DNA from: JBBBNV01 sp037137075
GTDB taxonomy: Bacteria > Bacillota > Bacilli > Paenibacillales > NBRC-103111
Assembly (NCBI RefSeq): GCF_037137075.1
Contig: NZ_JBBBNV010000014.1
Location: 1 to 64,000, forward strand
Direction: 5' to 3'
Length of the DNA stretch: 64,000 nt
Part shown: positions 7,415 to 15,965 of the stretch, one piece after another
How the letters are laid out: every line of letters starts with the position of its first letter
Numbering within the stretch: position 1 is the stretch's first letter
Position numbers and translations under genes: made by a program
The notes under the pieces: model-generated
Databases searched by the model: none
Told to the model about the DNA's origin: nothing
Seen by the model: only the letters and a program-made list of their open reading frames with translations

Positions 7415-8352
7415 TTCAGCTTCCCTCCCAGCTTCATCTGCGGATGTATAAAACGGTAGGAGATGTCTGTCAGCAGATTAAACAGCACATACACCGCTCC
7501 TGTAAAAACAACGTAGCCTTGAATCACCGGATAATCCCGGCGGTAAATGCCTTCCACGGCGAATCTGCCAATCCCCGGCAGCGCAAAAATAACCTCGACA
7601 ATTACAGAACCGCCGAGAATCGAACCGAAATACGTCCCGATCACTGTTACAAGCGGAATAAGCGCATTACGGATCGCATGGCGCAGCACAATGCTCCGCT
7701 CTCGCAGGCCTTTGGCTTTGGCGGTCAACATATAGCTCTGGTTCATGACCTCCAGCAGGGATGCCCGGGTCAAGCGCATCAGAATCGCGCTCGTTCCGGC
7801 GGCCAGCACGATAGCGGGCATAATCAGATGCTTCCAGGTGCCGTAGCCGCTCGTGGGCAGCAGTTGGAGCTTCTCCGAGAACAGCGTAATCAGCATAATA
7901 GCCAGCCAGAAGCCGGGAATGGAGACAACGGTCAATGCTATGGCCCTGCCCGCATGATCCAGCCAGCTGCTGCGCCTCAGCGCCATCAGCATCCCGAGCG
8001 GAATGCCCGTCCCTGCAGCGAAAACAACCGCCAATACCGCCACCGAAAGTGTAACCGGCAGGCGGCGGGCAATCTCGCCGCTTACCGAGTCCTTTGTCAT
8101 ATAAGAGGTGCCAAGGTCACCCTGTACCGCCCGGAGAAGCCAGCGGCCGTATTGAACCGGCAGCGGATCGTTCAGGCCGAGCTCGGCCCGCTTGGCATCA
8201 ATCTCTTCCTGCGTCGGCTCTCTGACCCCGCTCATGCTTAGCGACTCTACCGCCGGATCGCCTGGGGAGATGACGCTTAAAACAAATGCAATCATCGAGA
8301 TGCCCAGCAGAACCGGAATCGCAGCGGCAATTCTGCGGAGGAGGTACGCCAT
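7411..8352 (-). CDS. ABC transporter permease, NikB/DppB type
   Basis: 313 residues. Starts MAYLLRRIAAAIPVLLGISM, the classic NikB/DppB first helix, followed by the periplasmic-type loop SPGDPAVESL..ELGLNDPLPVQYGRWL and five membrane helices with the EAA loop AKAKGLRERSIVLRHAIRNA. ATG 8352 lies 1 base after the stop of the binding-protein gene, with GGAGTGG inside that gene as ribosome site; longer in-frame starts lie inside the binding-protein gene and are less likely. Confidence 0.9.
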   Translation of the reverse strand: MAYLLRRIAAAIPVLLGISMIAFVLSVISPGDPAVESLSMSGVREPTQEEIDAKRAELGLNDPLPVQYGRWLLRAVQGDLGTSYMTKDSVSGEIARRLPVTLSVAVLAVVFAAGTGIPLGMLMALRRSSWLDHAGRAIALTVVSIPGFWLAIMLITLFSEKLQLLPTSGYGTWKHLIMPAIVLAAGTSAILMRLTRASLLEVMNQSYMLTAKAKGLRERSIVLRHAIRNALIPLVTVIGTYFGSILGGSVIVEVIFALPGIGRFAVEGIYRRDYPVIQGYVVFTGAVYVLFNLLTDISYRFIHPQMKLGGKLK

Positions 8353-8353
8353 T

Positions 8354-9955
8354 TTACTTCGCCCACTCCAGCTGCGAAAGGGTTGTTCCGTAAATCGTCG
8401 CCTGATAGCCTTTAATTTTTTTGTTATACGCAATCAGGCTGGCATCGTTAAACAGTGCAATTGTCGGCAAATCGTCGGCCGAAATTTGCTGCAGCTCATC
8501 GTACAGTTTCTTGCGCTCGTCCATGTCCAGCACGCCCGCAAGCTGCTTCACCAGCTCATCGGCATGCGGATTGCTATAGCCAAGGCCGTACGTTTTGTTG
8601 CTGGAGCCTTCACTGGACAAATAGTTGGTCAAAATCGTGTACGGATCGCCGTTCGGCAAGCCTTGAGTGCTCAGCGCCAGATTGTAATGGCCCTTGGCCT
8701 GCGCGTCCTTGAAGGCGGCGCTGTCCAAAATCCGAATCTCTACATCCAGACCAAGCTCCTTGAATTCCGCCTGCAGCAGCTCAGCCTGCGCCTTGTACGG
8801 ATAACGGTCCAGACCATAGGTAGGCACGAGCAGATCGACCTTTTCCCGTTTGCCGCCCAGCACCTCGGCCGCCAGACGCTTCGCCTCCGTCACATTGTAT
8901 TCGACCGGAATATCTTTATAAAAAGGCGACGTAACGTTCAGCAGATTCACTGTCGGCGTCGGATAACCAAGATACAGCTCCTTCACCAGCTGCTGGCGGT
9001 CAATAGCGAGACTGAGTGCTCTGCGCATCCTCACATCGTCAAAAGGAGCTTTTCGCCCGTTAACCTGAATATAGTGGGAAATCGTAGATTTGGTCGCTGA
9101 CAGCTCAAAGCTCGGGTCCTTAACCAGCTCCTTGGCCAGAGCCGGAGGAATAGCCCCAATATCCATAACCCCCATAATTTCACCGGATTTCAGCGCAGAC
9201 AAGCGGGTATCCGGATCAGGAATGACACGGACGCGGATACGCTTCGTTTTCGCTTTTTCCCCGTAATAGCCGTCGTAGGCTTCCAGCAAGGAATATTGGT
9301 CCTTTTGGTGCTCGATCAGCTTGAACGGTCCCGTGCCCTGCGGCAGCCCGTTGAAGTCGCCTTGGGCGTCAAAGTTTTTCGGGCTGTACATCGGGCTTGC
9401 AAAATTGACCATCGAATACGGCAGCGTCGGCTGCGGATTATCGAATACAAGCTGGAACGTCAAATCATCGACCTTCACCACATCCTTCAGGCTCGGATAG
9501 GTGCTTTTCATGTTCAATGTATAAAAAGGCGAGGTTTTCGGGCTGACCTGCTTGTACCGGTTGAAGTTCGCAAGGACCGCGTCCGCGTTGAATTTCTCCC
9601 CGTCATGGAACGTGACATGTTCCTGCAGCTTGAAGGTCCAGGTTTTGCCGTCCTCCGACATGCTCCAGGACTTGGCCAGCTTCGGCGCCGGCTTGCCGTC
9701 TTCGCCGGATGTAATCAGCGGCTCCCATACGTACAGAATCGAGCTTGTATAATAAGCGTCCTTCGGCCCTGGGGCGAGATCGCGGTGAGCAGCCAGAACA
9801 ACCTCCTCCGGCTGCCGGGACGCCGTTCCCGTCTGCTGCGGATCACCCGCCTGCGGAGCAGCGCTGCTGCAGCCGAAGACAATCATCATTATGCACGTCC
9901 ATAGAACAACCAGCGCCGCCGGTTTCAAAATGTGTGACATGACCAGATTTCTCAT
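8354..9955 (-). CDS. Extracellular solute-binding lipoprotein, family 5 (NikA/OppA-like)
   Basis: 533 residues. Signal peptide with lipobox (VFGCSS, Cys29), then a low-complexity linker and the family 5 fold: YEPLI-type segment VWEPLITSGEDGKPAPKLAKSW, WTFKLQEHVTFHDGEKFNADAV and NGRKAPFDDVRMRRALSLAIDR. First gene of an operon with two permeases, two ATPases and a methyltransferase. Because the operon is preceded by a cobalamin riboswitch, cobalt (needed for B12) or nickel is a more likely cargo than peptide; the ligand residues cannot be assigned here. GAGAGAGGGAAAC precedes the ATG. Confidence 0.9.
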   Translation of the reverse strand: MRNLVMSHILKPAALVVLWTCIMMIVFGCSSAAPQAGDPQQTGTASRQPEEVVLAAHRDLAPGPKDAYYTSSILYVWEPLITSGEDGKPAPKLAKSWSMSEDGKTWTFKLQEHVTFHDGEKFNADAVLANFNRYKQVSPKTSPFYTLNMKSTYPSLKDVVKVDDLTFQLVFDNPQPTLPYSMVNFASPMYSPKNFDAQGDFNGLPQGTGPFKLIEHQKDQYSLLEAYDGYYGEKAKTKRIRVRVIPDPDTRLSALKSGEIMGVMDIGAIPPALAKELVKDPSFELSATKSTISHYIQVNGRKAPFDDVRMRRALSLAIDRQQLVKELYLGYPTPTVNLLNVTSPFYKDIPVEYNVTEAKRLAAEVLGGKREKVDLLVPTYGLDRYPYKAQAELLQAEFKELGLDVEIRILDSAAFKDAQAKGHYNLALSTQGLPNGDPYTILTNYLSSEGSSNKTYGLGYSNPHADELVKQLAGVLDMDERKKLYDELQQISADDLPTIALFNDASLIAYNKKIKGYQATIYGTTLSQLEWAK

Positions 9956-10287
9956 GTTTCCCTCTCTCTTGTCCGTTGCTCGAACATATTATTCGTAATT
10001 ATTACGATTAACAATATACCAAATTGGGCTTGCTTTGAAAAGCACCTTTGCTCTTATTGCTCTTATTGCTCTATTGCTTATTGCTCTCTTTCTTTATTTC
10101 AATTCGTTTGATTCGTGCCGCGTTCATCTCTTCCGCTTAATCCCCGTCAAATTGCAGGACAGCTTCGCTTCTGGCGGCAGCAAAAAAGACATCTCTCCCC
10201 CTCCGCATGAAAAAGGTAAAGATGCCCATAGGTTTACTATGCCCCTGTGGCCGTCCTAACACCTCCCTATCTCCCGTAGGTAACGCA
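9956..10287 (-). other. Long leader between riboswitch and transporter operon
   Basis: 332 bases with no credible gene on either strand. It contains the TTGCTCTTA tandem repeat, a T6 run (minus strand, 10184-10189) preceded by a weak CATCT/AGATG pairing, and the ribosome site of the binding-protein gene. Probably the riboswitch expression platform plus untranslated leader. Confidence 0.5.
10048..10088. repeat. Short degenerate tandem repeat in the operon leader
   Basis: TTGCTCTTA at 10048-10056 and 10057-10065, followed by shortened units TTGCTCTA, TTGCTTA and TTGCTCTC to 10088. It lies in the 5' leader between the riboswitch and the first transporter gene. Simple slippage repeat, so length may vary between strains. 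Confidence 0.7.
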
Positions 10288-10480
10288 GTGCTGTCGAAAC
10301 AGGCAGGTCTCCTGACTTAAGCGTCATCATTGCAGGCTGTCTTCCCGGCCGCTCAGGCCAGTGACGTCTATTGCTGCAACTCTGCTAATACAGTGGCGGG
10401 ACCGTGTCGGCATTGCACCGAGCTTCCCTTTTAAGCTTGTGCCGAAGCAGCCCTTCGGCGAAACAAGCACCTGTTTCCGT
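10288..10480 (-). promoter_or_regulatory. Cobalamin (adenosylcobalamin) riboswitch
   Basis: Read on the minus strand the segment carries, in order, the conserved B12 aptamer elements: AAACAGGTGC, AAGGGAAGCTCGGTGCAA with the CCGACACGGTCCCGCCACTGT (B12 box) that follows, GCCGGGAAGAC, and the closing AAGTCAGGAGACCTGCC then TGTTTC. The element lies about 330 bases upstream of the solute-binding protein gene and in its orientation, and should reduce expression of the six-gene transporter operon when B12 is plentiful. The expression platform is not obvious; a T6 run at 10184-10189 downstream is a possible termination point. A 10-codon frame with a GGAGG site (10480-10512) abuts its 5' side. Confidence 0.93.
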
Positions 10481-10711
10481 TATTCGATTGTCCTACATCC
10501 TTCGTTAATCATAAACGAACCTCCAGGATTCGGCAAGAAATTACAGCCGAAAATGTGATTTTCGGTGGAATTCGGCAAAATAACAAGATATTATTTACCT
10601 GAATGTACTAATTTGACCCTCGAACGAGCTATACTAGAGCTGGACACTTTTTTTTGCAGAAGCAGCATTGCTGCTCTAACCATTACTTGTATGATTAAAG
10701 GTGGAACTGTC

Positions 10712-11962
10712 ATGGCCAAAAAAGAAACAAAGCATATCGCCACCCTGTCCTTAGGTGTCATGGCCGCGGGGTTCGCGGCAACCATTCCGCTGCAGGATGC
10801 AGCTTGGGGAAGGCTGCTGCAGAGCGGCTTTGAGGCCGGACTGGTCGGCGGGCTGGCCGACTGGTTCGCCGTCACCGCCCTGTTCCGCCACCCGCTGAAC
10901 ATTCCGATCCCGCATACCCGCCTGCTGCCCAAGAACCGGGACAAGCTCACGGATGCGCTCGTCTCCGCGCTGGAGACCCATCTGCTCAACAAGACAAGCA
11001 TCGAGGACAAAATCCGCCAGCTTCAGCTTACGTCCCGCTTGCTGGATACAGCCGAGACGGAGCTGCAGAAGGACAGCGTGAAGGCCGGTATCCGGTCTTT
11101 TCTGAAGCATACTGTGGACAGCATCTCAGCGGATGCTTGTGCGGGCTGGCTGCAGAAAGAGCTCGCGGCGCTTATCCGGTCTGTAGAGCTGAGCGGCACC
11201 GTCGATTGGATGGCCAGGGAGCTGGTGAACCGCCGGGTCGAGGAATCCGTCCTGGACTTTGCAGCCGATAAGGCGGCGCAGTGGGTGCTTCGCGAGCAGG
11301 TTCGCTTGTCGCTGGGCCGGATGGCGATCCAGGCCATTGAGCGGCTGGAGCTGAGCGGGATGATGGCATTTGCCGTGAACGCGTTTGTCGGCTTTATGAA
11401 CGAGGAGAAGCTGGGCGGCATCCTGCAAAATCTGATTCTCTCCACCCTGAATGATCTCCGAACACCCGGTCATCCCGGGAGAACCCACATGCTGGATGCG
11501 ATTCGGACCGAGCTTGCGGCGCTGGGCTCCAATCCGAACGTAAACAGCCACCTGGAGCAATGGCGGGAGAAGCTGATTGAGAGCTTCATTACGGAAGAGA
11601 AGCTTGCCCGTGTTCTAAACGTGATCAAGGAACTGCTGATGGAGTGGATTGAGCAGCCGGAATTTGCGGACACAATCATCGTCCCTTTCTTATCCGGGCT
11701 TATCGAGAAGGCTAGAAACAACCCGGAACGGCTGCAAGCCGCGGATCAATGGCTCGTCGCCAAAATCATGGGCTTTATGGAGCGCAATTATTCCAAAATC
11801 GGCGATTTGGCCCGCGAGAACATTTCCAAGCTGGATGATGAAGCATTAATCGAGCTGATTGAAGACAAGGCCGGCAAGGATTTGCAGTGGATTCGGGTAA
11901 ACGGAGCGATCTGCGGCTTCCTGATTGGTCTGGTGCTCTACGGGGTGAAGGCGCTCTTCTAG
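10712..11962 (+). CDS. DUF445 family membrane protein
   Basis: 416 residues. N-terminal membrane segment (THIATLSLGVMAAGFAAT-like stretch) followed by the DUF445 hallmark GLVGGLADWFAVTALFRHPL, then PIPHTRLLPKNRDKL, a long helical, coiled region and a C-terminal membrane helix (GAICGFLIGLVLYGVKALF). The family is widespread in Bacillota with unknown molecular function; membrane-anchored and probably extracytoplasmic or cytoplasmic helical bundle. ATG 10712 has AGGTGG 7 bases upstream; longer frames to 10565 have no site. Divergent from the riboswitch operon. Confidence 0.9.
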   Translation: MAKKETKHIATLSLGVMAAGFAATIPLQDAAWGRLLQSGFEAGLVGGLADWFAVTALFRHPLNIPIPHTRLLPKNRDKLTDALVSALETHLLNKTSIEDKIRQLQLTSRLLDTAETELQKDSVKAGIRSFLKHTVDSISADACAGWLQKELAALIRSVELSGTVDWMARELVNRRVEESVLDFAADKAAQWVLREQVRLSLGRMAIQAIERLELSGMMAFAVNAFVGFMNEEKLGGILQNLILSTLNDLRTPGHPGRTHMLDAIRTELAALGSNPNVNSHLEQWREKLIESFITEEKLARVLNVIKELLMEWIEQPEFADTIIVPFLSGLIEKARNNPERLQAADQWLVAKIMGFMERNYSKIGDLARENISKLDDEALIELIEDKAGKDLQWIRVNGAICGFLIGLVLYGVKALF

Positions 11963-12011
11963 GAACCGGTTGCATCCGGGATTTCGAGCTCGCTCCATTC
12001 ATAAGTAAATG

Positions 12012-12050
12012 AAACGCACAGCTTCCCTTCTTTGGGTCAGCTGTGCGTTT
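12012..12050 (+). terminator. Rho-independent terminator after the DUF445 gene
   Basis: AAACGCACAGCT (12012-12023) pairs perfectly with AGCTGTGCGTTT (12039-12050), followed by TATTGTT. Located 50 bases after the stop. Confidence 0.9.
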
Positions 12051-12145
12051 TATTGTTACTGAAGCGCGTGCGCGCGCCAACTCTAACAGCGATTCGCCTA
12101 AGCAACATTGGCGCTTGACGTTTAATCAACATTGATTTATATTAT

Positions 12146-12174
12146 TTACATACCCATACGGGTATATGTACAAT
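12146..12174 (+). promoter_or_regulatory. Promoter with CstR-type operator for the cst operon
   Basis: TTTACA (12146-12151), 17-base spacer and TACAAT (12169-12174) form a good sigma-A promoter. The spacer contains ATACCCATACGGGTAT (12150-12165), a palindrome of the ATACCC/GGGTAT type known for CsoR/CstR family repressors. It controls the sulfurtransferase genes downstream. Confidence 0.8.
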
Positions 12175-12192
12175 GAGGCTGATTGGAGGTCT

Positions 12193-12258
12193 ATGGATGG
12201 AAATTGGCAGCAGCTACTGCCGTATGAAGCAAAAGAGTTGATGAATACTAGTTACTGA
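12193..12258 (+). pseudogene. N-terminal remnant of a rhodanese-like gene
   Basis: GGAGGT followed by ATG 12193 opens a 21-codon frame (WQQLLPYEAKELMNTS core) that resembles the first residues of single-domain rhodaneses (typically an ISPxEAKELL start followed by LIDVRE). It stops at TGA before the LIDVRE strand. It lies between the operator-promoter and the first intact cst gene, so it is likely the stump of an internally deleted gene. The remaining ~120 bases to 12380 hold only the next ribosome site. Confidence 0.35.
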
Positions 12259-12380
12259 GCGAAATAATGAGCTGGATTACAATAATTCTTACATTCAACA
12301 GGATACGTAAAAACATTAATTTGGCGGAATGAATCATCGGGCTGAAGAACTGAAGAAATTGCTCAAGGAGGGGTTAGTTC

Positions 12381-12950
12381 ATGGCTATCAAAGTAGACAA
12401 AGTGTTGGACGCAAAGGGTCTTGCTTGTCCGATGCCCATTGTCAAGACAAAGAAAGCTCTAGAAGAACTTGCAGCTGGTCAAGTTCTTGAAGTTGAGGCT
12501 ACGGACAAAGGCTCGTTAGCCGACATTCAAAGCTGGGCCAAAACAACGGGGCATCAATATCTTGGCTCCAATCAAGAGGGAAACGTGCTTCATCATTTTG
12601 TACGGAAATCCGATCCTTCCGAGGTTAAAGAGGAGCGCAAATACCCTCATACGATAACAAATGAAGAGCTGGAGCAACAAATAAAGGAAAATCCTGCTAT
12701 GAAGCTTCTTGATGTGCGGGAACCCGCGGAATTTGCCTTTTCTAGAATACCAGGTGCTGTTTCTATACCGCTTGGAGAGCTGGAGCAACGTGTAAATGAA
12801 CTGAATCACGAAGATGATATTCACGTTATTTGCCGTACTGGAAATAGAAGTGATATGGCTGCTCAGCTTTTAAGCCGCAAAGGCTTTAAGAATGTTAAAA
12901 ACGTTGTCGCCGGAATGTCCGAATGGAAAGGTCCCATTGAAAAAGAATAA
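12381..12950 (+). CDS. TusA-rhodanese fusion sulfurtransferase (CstA-like)
   Basis: 189 residues. Residues 1-75 are a TusA domain with the catalytic Cys16 in LACPMPIVK. Residues 90-187 are a rhodanese domain with LLDVREPAEF and the active loop CRTGNRS (Cys151). It should accept persulfide sulfur from small thiols and pass it on. Staphylococcus CstA has a similar but longer multidomain layout. The strong AAGGAGGGG site lies just upstream. First intact gene of the operon controlled by the operator at 12150. Visibly more AT-rich than the flanking genes. Confidence 0.85.
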   Translation: MAIKVDKVLDAKGLACPMPIVKTKKALEELAAGQVLEVEATDKGSLADIQSWAKTTGHQYLGSNQEGNVLHHFVRKSDPSEVKEERKYPHTITNEELEQQIKENPAMKLLDVREPAEFAFSRIPGAVSIPLGELEQRVNELNHEDDIHVICRTGNRSDMAAQLLSRKGFKNVKNVVAGMSEWKGPIEKE

Positions 12951-13008
12951 AAGTTTTTGTTGAGGGTTCAGATTCTGAAGCATCTACTATCCGGGGAGGG
13001 AAATCCTA

Positions 13009-14154
13009 ATGACAGCAGCCGAACTAAAGGGAATTACTGCAGGGGAATTAACCAAAAAAATAATTAATAAGAATGAACTGTTTATCCTGGATGTGCGCAA
13101 TGACAGCGATTTTCAAGATTGGAGGATTGAAGGTACGAATATTGAGATGATCAATGCTCCTTATTTTGACCTTATTGACGGTGTAGATGCCATTATAGAT
13201 AAAATCCCGGATGATAAAGAAGTAGTGGTTGTTTGTGCAAAAGAAGGTTCATCCCTATTTGTAGCAGAACAGCTGGTTGAACAGGGAAAGCATCATGTTT
13301 CCTACCTTGTCGGAGGCATGAAGGCCTGGAGCGAGCATTTGGAGCCAGTTCTGGCGGGCGATTTAAAGGACAGCGGCGCGATTTACCAATTTGTACGCAT
13401 TGGCAAAGGTTGTCTGTCTTATATGATAGTCTCCGGCGGTGAAGCCGCCGTTATTGATACATTGCGTATGACAGAAGTCATGGAGGATTTTGCAAGAGAG
13501 AAAAACGCGGTTATTAAGCACACACTCGATACCCATCTTCACGCTGATCATATATCTGGTGGTTTAAAATTAGCCCAACGCACAGGTGCAGCGTATTGGC
13601 TTCCACCAAAAGACGCTGATGAAGTTGTCTTTAGCTATAACAAGCTGGAGGAACATGCAGAGATTACTGTTGGCAATACCAGTATTCATATTCAACCGAT
13701 TTATTCACCAGGACACACAATCGGCAGTACTTCATTGCTTGTAGACAATCAGTATTTGCTCTCTGGCGATATTCTGTTTGTTCAGTCCATTGGAAGACCC
13801 GATTTAGCTGGAAAAGCCGAGGACTGGGTAAGCGACCTTCGCGATACGTTATACAACCGGTATAAGCAATTGCCTGAAGATTTAATTGTCCTTCCTGCTC
13901 ACTTTGGCAAAGCGACAGAATTAGGGGAAGGCGGTAAAGTGTCTGCACGATTGGGTGATTTGTTTAAAGAAAATCCAGGCTTGAATATGGAGAATGAGCT
14001 GGAGTTTAGAAAAGCTGTAACCGAGAATTTGCCTCCTCAGCCAAATGCATATCAGGAAATAAGACAAGTGAATATGGGCAAAATGACACCAACCGATGAG
14101 GAGCAGCGTGATATGGAAATAGGTCCTAACCGTTGTGCCATTCACGATAAATAA
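13009..14154 (+). CDS. Rhodanese-MBL persulfide dioxygenase-like protein (CstB-like)
   Basis: 381 residues. Residues 10-115 are a rhodanese domain with Cys76 in CAKEGSS; residues 120-350 are a metallo-beta-lactamase domain with THLHADH (175-181), SPGHTIGST, GDILFVQSIGRPDL and LPAHFG, matching the ETHE1-like persulfide dioxygenase group. It probably oxidises low-molecular-weight persulfide to sulfite or thiosulfate. The domain order is the reverse of Staphylococcus aureus CstB, where the MBL domain is N-terminal. GGGGAGGGAAAT ribosome site. Middle gene of the cst operon. Confidence 0.85.
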   Translation: MTAAELKGITAGELTKKIINKNELFILDVRNDSDFQDWRIEGTNIEMINAPYFDLIDGVDAIIDKIPDDKEVVVVCAKEGSSLFVAEQLVEQGKHHVSYLVGGMKAWSEHLEPVLAGDLKDSGAIYQFVRIGKGCLSYMIVSGGEAAVIDTLRMTEVMEDFAREKNAVIKHTLDTHLHADHISGGLKLAQRTGAAYWLPPKDADEVVFSYNKLEEHAEITVGNTSIHIQPIYSPGHTIGSTSLLVDNQYLLSGDILFVQSIGRPDLAGKAEDWVSDLRDTLYNRYKQLPEDLIVLPAHFGKATELGEGGKVSARLGDLFKENPGLNMENELEFRKAVTENLPPQPNAYQEIRQVNMGKMTPTDEEQRDMEIGPNRCAIHDK

Positions 14155-14170
14155 TAAGGGGGTTTCTTAA

Positions 14171-14398
14171 ATGCAAAGCCATATTACTGTAGATACCAAG
14201 GGAATGGCATGTCCTATGCCAATTGTAAAAGCAAAGAAGGCGCTGGATTCATTGGAATCAGGCCAACTGATGGAGGTTTTATCAACCGATAAAGGCTCGG
14301 TGAACGACTTTCAAGCATGGGTAAAGCAAACAAACCACGAGCTTATTAAGCACGAAGAAGACAATGGCGTATACAAATTTTTAGTAAGAAAGAAATAA
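14171..14398 (+). CDS. TusA-family sulfurtransferase, 75 aa
   Basis: Single-domain TusA: KGMACPMPIVKAKKAL with the catalytic Cys14, and the terminal VYKFLVRKK strand. Its sequence closely resembles the TusA half of the fusion protein at 12381, suggesting duplication within the operon. AAGGGGGTT ribosome site; 16 bases after the persulfide dioxygenase-like gene. Confidence 0.9.
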   Translation: MQSHITVDTKGMACPMPIVKAKKALDSLESGQLMEVLSTDKGSVNDFQAWVKQTNHELIKHEEDNGVYKFLVRKK

Positions 14399-14406
14399 TG
14401 CATAGG

Positions 14407-14429
14407 AGCGAACACTTCGCGTGTTCGCT
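14407..14429 (+). terminator. Intra-operon hairpin between tusA and the TSUP gene
   Basis: AGCGAACAC (14407-14415) and GTGTTCGCT (14421-14429) form a perfect 9-bp stem with a TTCGC loop. Only a weak T-rich stretch (AGTAATTTTG) follows, so it may terminate partly and lower expression of the downstream transporter. Confidence 0.6.
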
Positions 14430-14530
14430 TAGTAATTTTGTGTATAGATTATTCCGGCACCAAGATCACAGCAGGCTTCTTCTTCATGATTTGCTTCAAT
14501 TGGAATTCTGCCAAGGAGGAGGAGGATTTT

Positions 14531-15322
14531 ATGGAGGCATTACTAGAGGTAACAATGCTTGTTCTTGGATTAACCGGCTCATTCTTTTCGGGTTTACTCG
14601 GAATTGGAGGAGCAATCATAAATTACCCGCTATTATTATTCGTACCGTCTAATCTTGGGGTTGCTTCGTTCACAGCGCAAGAAGTGTCAGCGATAAGTAT
14701 GTTTCAAGTATTTTTTGCATCCCTGGCGGGAATGCTAGCCTATCGTAAGAAACAGCAATCGGGCTCCTCTTCCATTCATAAAGGACTCGTTATCTATATG
14801 GGCAGCAGTATTTTGTTCGGCAGCTTGATTGGCGGTATCGGTTCAAACTATATTTCAAGCCAGGCCATTAATATATTGTACGGTGTTCTAGCTATTGCTG
14901 CAGTCATTTTGATGCTTATACCGAATCGTGAAGAAAAGAAAGAAGAGCGTGGAGAGCTTCATTTTAATAGATGGATCGCTGTTTCATCCTCGTTTGTTGT
15001 TGGAATTGTATCGGGTATTGTCGGTGCTGGCGGTGCTTTCATTTTAATTCCATTGATGTTGACAGTTTTGAAAATACCGATAAGAACAACGATTGCCTCG
15101 TCTCTTGCCATCGTTTTTATATCCGCCGTTGGCGGTGTGGCCGGCAAGGTATCTGCAGGACCGATTCCTCTCGTACCTACGCTATTTGTCATTCTGGGCA
15201 GCCTGATCGGCGCGCCATTAGGCTCAAACATAAGTTCAAGAATCCATACAGGCGTATTACGTTATGGTTTAGTGATCCTCATTGCAGCAACAGCAGTGAA
15301 GATTTGGTCTTCCGTATTGTAA
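14531..15322 (+). CDS. TSUP (TauE/SafE) family sulfite/sulfur-anion exporter
   Basis: 264-residue polytopic membrane protein with two repeats, each starting with the TSUP signature (GLTGSFFSGLLGIGGAII and GIVSGIVGAGGAFILIPLM). In cst operons this protein is thought to export sulfite made by the persulfide dioxygenase, and the context here agrees. ATG 14531 follows AAGGAGGAGGAGG; a longer frame exists but lacks a site. Central cytoplasmic linker is charged (REEKKEERG). Confidence 0.88.
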   Translation: MEALLEVTMLVLGLTGSFFSGLLGIGGAIINYPLLLFVPSNLGVASFTAQEVSAISMFQVFFASLAGMLAYRKKQQSGSSSIHKGLVIYMGSSILFGSLIGGIGSNYISSQAINILYGVLAIAAVILMLIPNREEKKEERGELHFNRWIAVSSSFVVGIVSGIVGAGGAFILIPLMLTVLKIPIRTTIASSLAIVFISAVGGVAGKVSAGPIPLVPTLFVILGSLIGAPLGSNISSRIHTGVLRYGLVILIAATAVKIWSSVL

Positions 15323-15343
15323 GAAATGGATGAATTTGAATCA

Positions 15344-15393
15344 TTGTCGTATATATTTTTTTGTCTTATGATATACCCATACACGTATGGGTA
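15344..15393 (+). promoter_or_regulatory. Second cst promoter with a perfect 20-bp palindrome
   Basis: TTGTCG (15344-15349), 17-base spacer and TATGAT (15367-15372), followed at once by TACCCATACACGTATGGGTA (15374-15393), a perfect palindrome of the same ACCC/GGGT family as the operator at 12150. It should place the DsrE-like gene and perhaps cstR under the same repressor. Confidence 0.8.
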
Positions 15394-15416
15394 AAAAAGA
15401 TGGGAGAGATGATCCT

Positions 15417-15899
15417 ATGGAAAATCAAAAGCAAAAAACAACAATCGTTTTATTTAGCGGTGAGATGGATAAAGCAATAGCTGCTTTTATTATTGCAAAC
15501 GGGGCAGCTGCTTATGACCACGAAGTAACCATTTTCTTTACGTTCTGGGGTCTGAATACCATGAGAAAGGATGAAGTGGTTAAAGTAAAAAAAGGATTCC
15601 TCGAAAAAGCGTTTGGTTGGATGATGCCGCGGGGACCTAAAAAGCTAGGCTTATCCAAGATGAATTTTATGGGAATGGGTCCTAAAATGATTCAGCACGT
15701 AATGAAAAAGCACAATGCGCTTACCTTGCCGCAACTGATCGAGTTAGCCCAAGAGCAAGGAGTAAAGCTTGTCGCCTGCACAATGACAATGGACTTATTG
15801 GGATTACAGCAGGAAGAGCTTATAGATGGTCTCGAATATGCAGGGGTAGCTGGATATTTGGGCGATGCTACAGATGCAAAAGTTAATTTATTTATCTAA
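15417..15899 (+). CDS. DsrE/DsrF-like family protein
   Basis: 160 residues. KTTIVLFSGEMDKAIAAFIIANGAA start, VTIFFTFWGLN, a basic middle with a GPKKLGLSKMNFMGMGPKM segment, and the C-terminal VKLVACTMTMDLLG...ELIDGLEYAGVAGYL, which contains the conserved Cys and the DsrE fold ending. Proteins of this type travel with TusA and rhodaneses and act in sulfur relay. ATG 15417 is used: GGGAGAG is upstream, and the longer frame would begin inside the operator. Confidence 0.85.
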   Translation: MENQKQKTTIVLFSGEMDKAIAAFIIANGAAAYDHEVTIFFTFWGLNTMRKDEVVKVKKGFLEKAFGWMMPRGPKKLGLSKMNFMGMGPKMIQHVMKKHNALTLPQLIELAQEQGVKLVACTMTMDLLGLQQEELIDGLEYAGVAGYLGDATDAKVNLFI

Positions 15900-15939
15900 T
15901 ATCGGTTTTTGTCTATAATACCTGTATACTGTATAGGTA
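15891..15939 (+). promoter_or_regulatory. Promoter and imperfect operator before cstR
   Basis: TTTATC (15891-15896), 17 bases, TATAAT (15914-15919), then TACCT..AGGTA arms (15919-15939; TACCTGTATACTGTATAGG core). It is a weaker variant of the two upstream palindromes and would allow autoregulation. The promoter overlaps the end of the DsrE-like gene. Confidence 0.6.
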
Positions 15940-15965
15940 ATCAAAATGAAAGGACGTCGATTTCA

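Noticed and set aside
10613..10635. TTGACC and TATACT as a promoter for the DUF445 gene
   Set aside because: The spacer is only 11 bases, too short for sigma-A; no other good pair was seen.
12516..12824. Antisense frames within the cst genes
   Set aside because: No ribosome sites and low-quality protein sequence; shadows of the sulfurtransferase genes.
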